Shown here piece after piece: positions 33,014-43,202 of a DNA stretch of 64,000 bases (position 1 is its first letter; every line of letters starts with the position of its first letter). This DNA comes from Powellomyces hirtus. Its lineage: Eukaryota; Chytridiomycota; Chytridiomycetes; Spizellomycetales; Powellomycetaceae. Both the position numbers and the translations under genes were made by a program. The stretch spans positions 868,001 through 932,000 of the forward strand of contig JAHLKG010000007.1 of assembly GCA_025526995.1 (NCBI GenBank), in the 5' to 3' direction. A model generated the notes under the pieces. That model ran no database searches. It had not been told where the DNA came from and saw only the letters and a list, made by a program, of their open reading frames with translations.

Positions 33014-34245
33014 CTATCTACGTCGTTTTCCAGTCGATGTTCGCTCTGATTGCGAAGAGCGTCCGTTACGCCTTGGTGTCGCATTGGCAGATCCTGTGTG
33101 TATCTCTTCCTCTCCTTCCTCCTCCTCCCCTTCCTCGTCCTCAGCTTCTTCCTCGCGTTCATCACCCTCGTCTGGTGAGACGTCTCGCTCGATATGTGCG
33201 GAAGATCCGACGCTGTTTTGTGTGGCCTGGCTCGCGGTAGGTCTTCGGAGCCTCGCGCTACCAGAGCTGCGACCAGTACCAGTTCCCAGCAAAATTCCTC
33301 TCCATGGTGATTGACACGAGGGGCAGTTTTTCTGCGCTTGTCGGGGAAAGTAGCTGTTGCTGCAATGCACATGGAGGCGCGTCTGACAGTTGGCAACGCT
33401 ACATCGCTCGTACTAGCACTGTAGTTTAAAACCTAGGACATTTGAGTCATTCAAGAGAAACCCTCTTACGTCGCTTGTTACAATCTCCATGCACAGTGTG
33501 CATTCATGAATTCTGTCACCGTATTCTTCTTTAAGATAGTTTTGGAGTTCAAGAACTGTCCGCAAACTCATCGAAATCAAGCCGTTTCTAAAGAACGTGA
33601 ATGAGTACTCCCAGTCTTTCTCATTGGACACTGAAGGTAGTTTACCTGTCCACCAGCCATTTCGCTTGTATGAGTCTCTCGATAAACGCTTCGGCATCCC
33701 TCTTGGTCATAGCTGGCTTGATGCGTGAGGCTTCAGATAATGCAACTGTCGACGATATCTCGTACACATCATCGTCCGCGGTTACTATGATTTCGAGCTA
33801 GAGATATCAACCATACAAATAAGCGCAGGCATGGCGGACTTCGTATCGCCAATAACCTCACCTACCAGGTGCTTGAAATAAGCGATCTCTGCCGGTGTGC
33901 AGCACGTTGCCACTTGGGCGACCTCGTCTCCATTTGTATTCACCAGCGCGTAGAATGTCGTCCCAGAGTCTGGTGCATGTCCACGTCTCAGCTCCATATC
34001 ATAAGGATCCAGCATTTCATTGAATTCGCTGAGGAACGACGACAGCGCAGCCTCGTTGTACTCCGCTGTGAAGGCAGTTTCGTGAATACAGACGAAGAAC
34101 AAGATTCGCTCAGGAAGTCACGTCACTAACTTTCATAATGCTCACACACTTTCTTGAGCAAGTCGAGAACGGCATCCTCAGGGAGGAATCGTTGTTTGAG
34201 GTAGCCTTGAAGGAATAGCCTCTTGTGAGTGGTTGGAACGACCAT
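33014..34245 (-). CDS. NSE1: Smc5/6 complex subunit Nse1, RING-like E3 ligase
   Basis: Five exons: 34245..34131, 34065..33866, 33797..33646, 33587..33470 and 33412..33014, about 327 residues with consistent phases. Nse1 forms a winged-helix module with Nse3 and Nse4 on the Smc5/6 ring and carries a variant RING used in DNA-repair ubiquitination. The N terminus THKRLFLQGYLKQRF and LLKKVCEHYE, the LSEFNEMLDPYDMELRR and FYALVNTNGDEVAQ blocks, and the winged-helix GLISMSLRTVLELQNYLKEE match the family. The RING ligands are CTLC, CSVANC, HVHC and NCPSC, spread over exons 4 and 5. The last 75 residues form an acidic run (Glu-rich, about 255-290) followed by a basic Arg/Ser tail. Confidence 0.93.
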
Positions 34246-35217
34246 TTTTTTATGTTTGACGGAAAACCTTTGGAAAGACAACAAGGAAGACGCGCTCGCC
34301 TCCCTGGACTTCTGGACGGAAAGCCACAATTCCCATTTCACCCTTTAAGTTGCTGTTTCCCAACTGCAAGAGTACGAACTCCAAAGTCATATACAGCTGC
34401 GTCCTCCTGCGCAGAGCAAATCCTTCCGTCGGTTCGCAATCACATGGAGGCTGCAAGTCACTCTCATGAGTCCTTCATGCTGATCAAAAGGCCGATTCAA
34501 TTTGAACTTTCCACCTGTCAGTGCAAGGTCCTGATAGTTGCAATGCTAGGTAATAGCCGAATAATACGTTGCATGATTGAAAGGTCCCTGACAAAGTCGA
34601 TGTGGATACGAAATCATTACATCATTCGAGTGGCCGTGGCCAAAAGAAGGTTTTTGACATGGCAGACAGGGCGCGGACGGGGTACGGCGGTGCGAAGCGA
34701 CAGCATCACTGCAGAGCCCACCGATGAGAGCAAACCGTCATCGTGAGCCTATCATTTCCCTTTCTGAGCAAGCCGGTGAGACCCGTCTTCTGCCAACTGA
34801 TATGAGGTCGAATAGCGGTCCCCACTACCGAGACCCCACGGGCAGGCCGGTCGCCTTCGAGTGGCGGTGATGTTTGGAAAGCTGGAGCCACGCAGTTCAT
34901 TTCGACCGACTCGGGAAAGCATAGCGGGAGATCATTCGACGGGCTGGGGAGTCTGTGATCCATCTTTCGTCCTTGATCTCGCTGCATTGCGTTCGAACGT
35001 TCAACGAACGGGTAAATGGGGGCTTGATCACAGAGTGGTCAATTTCCCGGATACGAGGGCCACTTGAATGCAGAAAAAGTTACTACACTCAACATAACAT
35101 TGAAAGACGAGTGATAGAATATGAGTGTTCAAATTTGATGTGCTCTATGCAGCATGAATCACGAAGCTACCCTAGTAATAGGTAGATGTGTGTCTATATG
35201 CGGGCACATTGTCTTCA
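34246..35217. other. intergenic region, no supported gene
   Basis: 972 bp upstream of NSE1. The 34225-34746 plus-strand frame overlaps the NSE1 start and lacks protein-like composition. No repeat or RNA gene was seen. Confidence 0.4.
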
Positions 35218-36213
35218 TCACGATTCTATCCAAATGCACGACTTCAATACTGCACATCCGGCCAACATGTTCACAATGCGTTCCTTCCCAGCTAGATCGG
35301 GGGCAAAGGCGCTGATGGTCAGCACCTCCAATGACTGCCCGTGGCTCCTCACCAGAGCTCTACAAATCGGGTCTGATATTGGGCATTTCATCAGTTGAAG
35401 TGCGGGCACGGGCTGCACGAGCGTGTCGAGCACTGTGATGAGTTCTTCCTCGGCTGACCAGTCGCCGTCAAGCGCGAGGGATCGTAACCGGTTTTCAAGT
35501 CCTTGCACACGTTTGCCCAGCATGTCTGCTGCGGGAACGTTGTACGCCATATGAATGCGTTGAACGCCAGAGAGGTGGTGTGTGAATAGTGTGTCCAGCT
35601 GAGACTGGAACTGTTCATGCTGTTTGCGGCATATGTCTCCGGTTCGCAGCTGAAGGGCAATATTCACCTAAGAAAGGACGAGCTGTGTAAGGCAGAGTTT
35701 TGTGAACTGTCAATGCCCAAAGCGACATACCCTGTCTAGTGTAGGCAATCGTTCTCCGAACATGCTTAGAAGACCATTCAAGGCAGTCATGTTTCTCATA
35801 AAGGTCTTCCAGACCGCAGGCTCTTCCGCAAAGTTTGCCCATCCAGCTCCGCTATATTCCAAGTTCATGCTGATCGACCTCACGTATTGAAGCAGGTCTA
35901 CTCCGCCCACCGATCGACGCACCCTGCGTTTCCTCTTCTTGTCGGTTATGAGGGCCGCGTGAAGTCCGCTGACATTGGAAAGACTGATCGTCAGATTCCT
36001 CCATATCACTGGTGTCGCAACACTGGTCCATGTACGATCCACAAGAGAGCACGCAACCAGATCATTCTTCGAAAGGTGTTCGGGAAAGTTCGTGAAGAGG
36101 TGGTAGAGAATGTGCCTATTGCCGGCTATCCTGTGTGGCCTGACTGCATCTGCCGTGTTTGTTAATGGTTCGCTCGAAGATAGATTTACTTGCGATGTGA
36201 TACTCTGCGTCAT
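35218..36213 (-). CDS. F-box-like protein
   Basis: Exons 36213..35731 and 35667..35218 (63-bp intron, phase 0) give 310 residues. Residues 33-78 resemble an F-box: RHILYHLFTNFPEHLSKNDL followed by VACSLVDRTWTSVATPVIWR, with the usual Leu-Val-Cys/W-R spacing. The rest lacks obvious LRR or WD repeats but contains Leu-rich helices (LENRLRSLALDGDW, ALQLMKCPISDP) that may be degenerate LRRs. F-box proteins recruit substrates to SCF ubiquitin ligases through Skp1; the substrate here is unknown. The start ATG at 36213 lies just upstream of the F-box. Confidence 0.7.
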
Positions 36214-36720
36214 TCAGATTCCGGTTAAAGATACTTTGATGAGTTGCTAAAAGAAAGTTGTTGAAAGCTGAAGAGTTGTGAATTTGTGAACGAGGTGGGG
36301 AGCTCACGGCGAATGCGCTCATTTTATCGGCGCATGAGGCGAGGTGAAGATTGTCTTACCACATCCCAAAATAGTGCTTGCTATTCGATGTGGCTTATCG
36401 AGAAAAGTGTGTCCTCTTGCCGTATCCCAAAATAGTGTCTGCTATTGAGGTAGTCTTCCGTGACTCCTCCAGGGCTCGTCAAAAGCAGTTGTTTGGAAAG
36501 CCACGAAGAAGTCTGAAACAGAAATAGCAACAGCGGGCTTTAGCCTGGTCTTTAGAGTAACCCATTAGACGGGAGCGCTCAGAGCGGAGTTTGTGGCGCA
36601 GTCGAGAAACGCGTGGTTGACGTCCAAAAGTAGCCGAAAGAAACCACATGCTGCTCCACTTTTCCCCACGAACTGTCAGTACGTTTCCACATCATCTCGA
36701 AAAGATACATAAGTATCGCA
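36214..36720. other. intergenic region with an imperfect direct repeat
   Basis: Contains two copies of a motif TCCCAAAATAGTG(C/T)(T/C)TGCTATT about 60 bp apart (about 36364 and 36425), each followed by related sequence. No gene was recognised. Confidence 0.45.
36364..36447. repeat. two imperfect direct repeats of about 23 bp
   Basis: The units around 36364-36386 and 36425-36447 share CCCAAAATAGTG and TGCTATT. They lie upstream of the decayed NADAR locus and may be remnants of an insertion or a duplicated regulatory site. Confidence 0.6.
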
Positions 36721-36774
36721 TTGGTGAAGAGATGTCGAACATATCAAGAGACAGGGCGTTCTTATACACCTGTG

Positions 36775-37462
36775 GTGCCTACTGCTCCAGATCCGCTTGA
36801 CAACACTTACCATCAATCACGACACGCCTTCGCTGCCCTTTACGTATCAATGACCGAACTAAAGCGGAGCCTGTTGTATCTGACCTCTAGCGACGAGGGA
36901 GTCGAACGCACGCGGACGGAAGGGATAACGTACGTCCACGACCCTCCCCTTCCTGTCGCACCAACTGACGTTTTCTTCTCGAGCGACAAACGCAAAGGTG
37001 GCTGGGCATTTTTTAGCAATTCTATTCTGGCCATATGTCTCGAATGGAGCAGCTCGGTGAAGCGTTGACGAGCACGAAATTGTTCCCGACACATCTGGGG
37101 CTCTGTTCACCCATGACGGGCATGACTACCGCAGCGTCGAACACTTTTATCAGGCGGAACGGCAAGCGGCTGGTTCGCTACGGATGCTCTTGCAGCAAAG
37201 AAATTGAATAATGCACACAAATGAACGATCCCTTCTAAACTCTTCGCAGCGGAAGAACGAGCACTGATGTTGAAAGGCTTGCGGGCAAGATTTACTCAAA
37301 ACGCGCGATCGTTCTTTACACGAAAGTGGCGGCAGAGGTGTTAGCACCAATCGCTGGGCTCTCACGTGGAATGGCAGCAAAGACGGCGACCTGCTGGGAC
37401 AGTTGCTTATGGAGATTAGGGCGGAACTGGTGTCGATTGACCGAACTGCAAGCGAAACTTAG
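36775..37462 (+). pseudogene. decayed NADAR (DUF1768, YbiA-like) domain gene
   Basis: NADAR motifs are spread over different plus-strand frames. One frame has SSDKRKGGWAFFSN (about 36980-37030). A second has GHDYRSVEHFYQAER (about 37120-37165). A third has ATDALAAKKLNN, then an in-frame TGA, then AAEERALMLKGLRARFTQNA (about 37175-37310). A last frame reads NRWALTWNG and LLGQLLMEIRAEL, ending in TAG at 37460-37462. These blocks follow the NADAR order, but at least two frame changes and one stop fall between them without introns of normal size (45 bp or more). NADAR enzymes cleave N-glycosidic bonds of riboflavin precursors or ADP-ribose-type substrates. The coding potential looks lost, although an unusual splice pattern could rescue part of it. 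Confidence 0.6.
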
Positions 37463-37959
37463 TATGTCCGCTGCAATTGCGCTAGTGAGTCAACACATGG
37501 GATAATACCTGGCTGGGGGAACAATATGTAAAGCCATTATGATATCTATTCTGACCTATTGCGGCCTTTTGAGTGTGTAAAGTTAAATTAGGTTAGAGGT
37601 GTCATACGCGTAATATCGATAGCATTTTGTCTATTCTTGTTTGATGTTGATTTGCATACGCTGTTCGGATTCTTGTAATTGCTGCTACTTTTAGAAGCTC
37701 TGGAAGTGGAAATAGAAACAACGAGGCGCAAGCCTGCTATGGTTGCGTAAAGCTTGTGAATGCTTGAAGCAGAAGATTGCCGGAGCGTCGGAGTTGCGGT
37801 TTTGCTGCGCCAGGAGCTGCTTATCCAAAAATAGCCAAAGTAACCACACGCTTGTCAACTCTTCCTCCTGCTCCACAATTTGACATTTGACATTCAGTTG
37901 GCATTTATTTGAGACCTTATCTTCGGGGTGTGCAGATACCGAACAGGTCGTTTGCAATC
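37463..37959. other. intergenic region upstream of JJJ1
   Basis: 497 bp, AT-rich, with no supported gene. Confidence 0.4.
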
Positions 37960-40087
37960 ATGCGTACCTGCTATTATGAGCTTTTGGGGGTTGACAGGAA
38001 GGCGGAAGCCTCTGACTTGAAGAAGGTACGCAACGCCAGAACGTCTCATTACTTCACCCAGCAGTGTTAAACGTAACCGTTGAATACATTCAGGCCTACC
38101 GAAGGAAAGCCTTAGAACTTCATCCGTATGTCTTTTTGTCGCTGGATGTGTAAACGCCACACAAGCTTGGGAGACTGACTGACCGTCTAATTCACCCAGA
38201 GACAAGAACATCGATCGAATAGAGGAAGCGACGCACCTGTTCTCTCAAATACAACAAGCATACGAAGTTTTATCTGACGAGCAGGAGCGCGCCTGGTATG
38301 TTATGGGCATCTGAAGCGCTGGAGAAGCGCATATCGCGCAAGACATCTGAACCATTTTCTTCGATAGGTACGACTCCCATAGGGTATTTTGATGTGGATC
38401 GTGGTTGCTAGACATGGGCATCGGATTCTGACTTCAGCTTGGTGTAGGAAGCCATTTTACGCGGTGATGACGACGTAGGCGCAGAGCCCGGTGGAAGCGC
38501 CGCGTATATGGATATCACCACGGTCGACATCCTGATGCGATTCTTCAGCGCCTCGTGCTACACTGGCTATGGGGATGATAAGAAGGGATTTTTCACGATA
38601 TACAGCGATCTGTTCCGTCGACTCGAAGAGGAAGAAGAAGAGGCGGCGGCCAATGATACTGAGGCGCTGATGGACGACAATCGAGAAGTCTTCGAAACGC
38701 GGGCAAACTTCGGATCTAAGAACGACTCGTACAATGGTCAACCCCGCGAATTCTATAACAAGTTCCTGAACTTTACCAGTATCAAGTCGTTCCGATGGCA
38801 TGACAAATATCGGCTGTCTGAGGCGCCAGACCGCCGCGTGCGCCGCTTGATGGAGAAGGACAACAAGCGTGCCCGTGAAGTCGCGCGGAGAGAGTTCAAC
38901 GACGCTGTGCGCAGTCTAGCCGTGTTCCTGCGGAAACGCGATCCGCGGTACAAAGGATGGAAGGAACAGCAGGAGAAGATCAATCAACAAAAGCATGTGG
39001 AAGAGCTGAAGCGGAGAGCTGAGGAAACGAAGCGGGAACGTGAACGGCGGGCTGAAGACTATGTCATACCCGAATGGGCTAAAGTCAAGGAAGCAGACAG
39101 AGAGGCAGTTCTGGAGGCCGCCGAAGATGACATTGAAGAACTGTTCTGCATCGCATGCAACAAGGGGTTCCGCAGCGAAAACCAAGTAAGAGATCCCTGC
39201 ATACACGGGTTCTTCACTGTCACTGGCTGGCTCACGTTGTTTCACAAATCTAGTTCGAGAATCACGAGAAGTCAAAAAAGCATATACGAAATGTCGAGAT
39301 TCTGCGCGAGCAGTTGTTGGAAGATGATGACAATGCAGCGGAGTGGGGCTTCAATGATGATGAGCTGGATGAAGAAGACGCTGAGAATGTAGATGGTGAG
39401 GATGACGACGATTCGATGCCGACTCCTTCAAGTAATACATCGAGGGATCCCAGCGACCGAAATGATGAGGATGATGCTGTAAACAATGAAGCCGCTGAAG
39501 AGACGGATGGGGAGCCGCCGCTACGGGAAGATGACGAGGGCCTCGTGGATGAGAACGGCTTGGAGAAGTCGACGAAGTCCGAACCACCAAATACGTCGAG
39601 CAAAACGGACAAGGACGAGGTTGACCACATCCCACTTCCAGCTCCCAAATCCCGGCGACGAAAACAGAAACAAAAACAGAAACACTTTGGATTCGCATTG
39701 TCCTCCGAAGACGAATTCTCACTCCCCACCCCATCCCAGGCCAAAGCTGACCAAGACGACCCAGATGTTGAGGACTTGCAGAGTACGTTCCATAATGCAT
39801 CCATAACAGAAGCAGACGAGCCGCAAATGGCCAAGAGTAAAGGCCGAGCCAAGGAAAAGAGGGCGCAACGTGAAGCCAAGCGCGCTGCGACCGCTGCTGC
39901 TGAGAAAAGCGGAGGTTACACCAACTGCAACGTATGTGGCGAAGGATTTTCATCAAGAACGAAGCTCTTTGATCATATCAATCACACCGGCCATGCTTTG
40001 GCTCCGGGTGCGGGTTCCGCCCCGCCCGCTGCGAAAAGCGCCGGAAAGAAGGGCAAGAAAGCCAAACGAGGTAGCGGAGGAGATTGA
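37960..40087 (+). CDS. JJJ1: J-domain protein Jjj1/DNAJC21, 60S ribosome biogenesis
   Basis: Six exons: 37960..38025, 38094..38125, 38200..38295, 38368..38383, 38448..39185 and 39254..40087, 593 residues with agreeing phases. The J domain (1-70) is split over four small exons, and its HPD motif spans the exon 2/3 junction. Next comes the Jjj1-specific region with MRFFSASCYTGYGDDKKGFF and FYNKFLNFTSIKSFRWHDKY. A charged coiled coil (about 205-270) and a first U1-like C2H2 finger CIACNKGF...H...H, split by the last intron, follow. Then there is a long acidic stretch (about 335-500) and a second finger CNVCGEGFSSRTKLFDHINH. Jjj1 stimulates Ssa-type Hsp70 to recycle Arx1 and Rei1 during cytoplasmic pre-60S maturation. 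The C terminus is a basic GKKGKKAKRG tail. Confidence 0.95.
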
Positions 40088-40226
40088 ATCCGGGGGACGT
40101 CAAGTGCATGATATCATCAGACGTAATTTTGCAGACACATTGTATATAATCGAGTGTCATTGGCGCTACTACACTATCTATCTCAACGGGGCCAGCCCGT
40201 GTATCTAAAACTAGTTTAAGTATCCA

Positions 40227-40787
40227 CTACTTGGGAACGCATAGAGAGAAAGTGTTCCCCTTTCCATCCTGTTTGACAGCGAGTTAGTCATGGATTACGA
40301 GAAAACCTCATGTCGCGAGCAAAGGTAACATACGTGGTAGACAGCCGCACAGTAGACAGGACCGTTGCTCTCGTCAACGTAGTAAATTACGCGGTACTTT
40401 CCAGGTTGGCCACCGTCGTAGACGCCGCCGGGAATGATTGGGTACTCCATTGTGTTTCCAGCCGACGATTGTTTAGCGCAGGCACCGGTGAGGAAGCCCT
40501 ACATGTCAGACAACATAGAAAATATCAGATCTGATTCGCAAATCAAGTACGAGCAACATCAGCTTCTGTACCTCGCGGTTGTCAAACGCGTGCGGGTACG
40601 GCTCGTATCGCTTCTCCAGAAATCCTGATGGAGGAGTGGCTGCACCAGCGCTCATCGCTGATGAGATGTCTCGGCTGGTGATCCGTTGAGGGCCGCACAC
40701 TTCACCGTCCTGCGGGGAGGGAATTGGAGATGCGCACACGAAAGCGGCCAGGATGGGAAGAGCGGAAAGGAGAGCCGTGAACTTCAT
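40227..40787 (-). CDS. secreted guanyl/purine-specific ribonuclease, T1/U2 family
   Basis: Three exons, 40787..40572, 40498..40334 and 40268..40227, give 140 residues. Residues 1-19 are a clear signal peptide (basic start, hydrophobic core, then SPIPSP). The mature part follows the RNase N1/T1/U2 fold: YEPYPHAFDN (T1 Tyr38/His40 region), EYPI (catalytic Glu58), PGKYRVIY (Arg77), YCAAVYH (His92) and a short last exon ending in NTFSLC, whose Cys closes the C-terminal disulphide. All expected catalytic residues are visible and the frame is intact. Such enzymes cleave RNA after G or purines outside the cell; the ribotoxin branch of the superfamily has longer loops that are absent here. A feeding or competition role is inferred. 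Confidence 0.88.
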
Positions 40788-42063
40788 GGTTGGATCTGGG
40801 ATTTTTGCGCTTTGAGATAGGGAAGATGAGGACTGTTGACGAGGAGCGACTGCCGGTCTGAAGAACTCGACGAGTTACCCCTCTGCTTTTATACTGTTTC
40901 AACTGGATGCAGTCCCACATCACTGCCTGCACCTTCGGCATCCCGCATGTCCTGTTGATACACTTAACAGTACCGTGACACAAAGGCATATCACATGCAG
41001 ATCTTACGACCAGAATGAAAACACGTTTTCTTTGTTGGCTCCGCTTCTCTTCTTGGTGACATACTTTGCAATAGATATGAGAACATCTCGATACGGAACA
41101 TCCGCTCAAAGGTAGAGTTTCTAGATCAAAGATTGCGAGAATAATATTTGATGTGCGGGAATAGGATCCATCCTACTCCACGTTTTTCGTTCTTGATCCG
41201 ATTCCTTTTCAACAAATGAAATCCGAATGTTTCGCGTGGAAAGTTCGAAGTTGGAAACGCGAGAGCGTGTCCTTCCACGCGCGTTTTCCGATCACAGTAC
41301 GAAGATAACCACATCCAGCATGATCCCAACGTGCGGCGACGTTCGCTCTGTTGAAGCGTCTACGACGAGAGCATTATTGACCCTTCCCGTGGACAGCCGT
41401 GCACGGATACGACAAAGTGATCATTGCACGTCGTGTATCTCCAGGTTGTATCACGCAGTAAGCCACGTGCCGCGTTGAGGTGTGCATCAAACTGTTCTTG
41501 TTTTTCTTGCGTCACCAACAAAGGAAAAGTCAACAGGAGCCCTTTTTCTGCAAAGAAGTCAGGCTAGTGACCTCAGGAGTTCATGTGGCTTGCCGATTGG
41601 GATGAATAGTGTGTCGCCAGTTCTCCAGGTATCACATCGGTACGAAACAAAAAAGGATGGAGAAGACTTGCACACAATGATGCCGTGGCCGCAGCCATTT
41701 TTTCTCCAGAGATTGACAGCCGACTTGAGTGCCAATGTCTTTGTCTCCCCCTCGACGACAACTAACACGGTAATTCAGGGTAAATAGAGGAAGGATGATG
41801 GGCGATAGCACAGATGCCGAAACACAATGGCAGCGATTTGTACAAGAGAAACTCTGTTGGTCTCGATGGCAGTGTATATACATGTTGGGCTTTGGCAAAT
41901 AGCAGAGGTCAGCCTATGGGTATGAGAGCATATGTTCGACACGATACACCATGATGCTAGGCAATCCAGCCACTAGACTACAAACTGTTTCGCAGCGTGT
42001 GATGAGTGCAACTCGTTGATGGCTGAATTGCTTGCGGGAACAGTTCTGATTCGGGTACATTCT
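40788..42063. other. intergenic region with an orphan minus-strand exon-like frame
   Basis: On the minus strand, a frame after an acceptor-like GTGTTAG (about 41767 down to 41559) reads WRKNGCGHGIIVCKSSPSFF and DTWRTGDTLFIPIGKPHELL, ending in a stop. It looks protein-like and Cys-containing, but no start or partner exon was found. Otherwise nothing is recognised in these 1.3 kb. Confidence 0.35.
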
Positions 42064-42744
42064 TCAGTTCTCCTTGTTAGTGTTGTCGGGCTCGGTGCGG
42101 TTCACAAATCCATTTGGCGATATAGTTCCGTTTTGGATACCAATGACCAGTTCGTCAAGGGTCAGGGTAACACCCGCGGTAGCGCTGTCATCTCTAGTAG
42201 ATTCATCATCCTCGTCTTCATCTCCATCATCCTCACGAGGCGGTAGCTCGATCCCACCTGCTGCAACGGCATCTTGGAACAAATGTGCGAACCGCGCCAA
42301 GTCGACGTCTTCACGGGAGGCCGGAGTATAGTCTGGGCAAAACTCTTTCAAATATTCCACAACTTCGTCCCTCTCCTCGTCATCGGCGCTCTCAATCGGT
42401 CTCTTGTCCTCCTCGTTCTTCATATCCACGTCGGCTCCCAATTCCTTCAAGCGCTTCGCGGCTTCCAGGGTTTCGCAGACATGCAGCGGCGTGTCGCCGT
42501 CATCGTCAACAATGTTGATGTCGGCGTTGTAGCCCAAAACAAGGAGATCAATAAGAGGAATGTGGGAGTAGGCGGCGGCAGCGTGGAGCGGAGTGTAACC
42601 AGAGTCGTCTTTGATGTTTGGTGAGAGAGGCGCCCCGCTAGGCCCACCGTGCTTGAGAAGATGCTCGACGACGTCCACCTTCCCGTCAGCAGCTGCCAAC
42701 CAGATGTTTGTCTCCTCCACCCGCGCGATCTCTACTGCTGGCAT
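42064..42744 (-). CDS. ankyrin-repeat protein
   Basis: Intronless, 226 residues from the ATG at 42744 (the longer open frame lacks an upstream ATG). Two to three ankyrin repeats occupy about 10-125: NIWLAAADGKVDVVEHLL, DSGYTPLHAAAAYSHIPLID and DDGDTPLHVCETLEAAKRLK. A helical linker DEVVEYLKEFCPDY follows, then an acidic tail (about 170-200). The architecture (short ankyrin block, then acidic C terminus) resembles the small conserved fungal ankyrin proteins related to yeast YGL242C, of uncertain function. The ankyrin repeats suggest protein binding, with no catalytic domain. Confidence 0.85.
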   Translation of the reverse strand: MPAVEIARVEETNIWLAAADGKVDVVEHLLKHGGPSGAPLSPNIKDDSGYTPLHAAAAYSHIPLIDLLVLGYNADINIVDDDGDTPLHVCETLEAAKRLKELGADVDMKNEEDKRPIESADDEERDEVVEYLKEFCPDYTPASREDVDLARFAHLFQDAVAAGGIELPPREDDGDEDEDDESTRDDSATAGVTLTLDELVIGIQNGTISPNGFVNRTEPDNTNKEN

Positions 42745-43202
42745 GTCTGGCTTGGCTGGTTCGTCACAAAGAACTTCTGAGATAAGTGTCCGCTGTCGGG
42801 ATGTCAAAAAAAAAAAGTCTTTCGAAAAACTCTCAGTGTGAAATTTCACACCTGCCCTCCTATCACGTGCAAATGACCACGCGAAAGACACGAATTGACG
42901 AGAATTGACGGCGTCGTGAATTTCACTTCAGTCGATCACAATATCGGAGTCGAGACACTGCTGGGAGATAACAGAGATTTTTCGTATGCTTTTCTCTTAG
43001 GCACGAGCAAACGAGGGAACGTGGGAAAGAAGGATAGATAGGCAGATAGATAGCATCAATACCCAGTGCGCAACGGTCGGTCATCCAACGTTATTGTATA
43101 TCAAGACAGCTTTCCGGGCACCTCCGTCGCTTTGCTGTTGAGAAACTCACTTCAAACGGCTGCCCGCGCGGGAAACCGGACAGGCGAGACAAGCATCACA
43201 AA
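42745..43202. other. divergent intergenic region ankyrin / acyltransferase-like
   Basis: 458 bp with an A-run near 42809-42818 and a direct GAATTGACG duplication at about 42892-42911. No gene was seen. Confidence 0.4.

Noticed and set aside
39262..39956. Two long open frames (over 200 codons) antisense to JJJ1
   Set aside because: They mirror the acidic GAx/GAT codon runs of JJJ1 and have Ser/His-rich, unlikely compositions.
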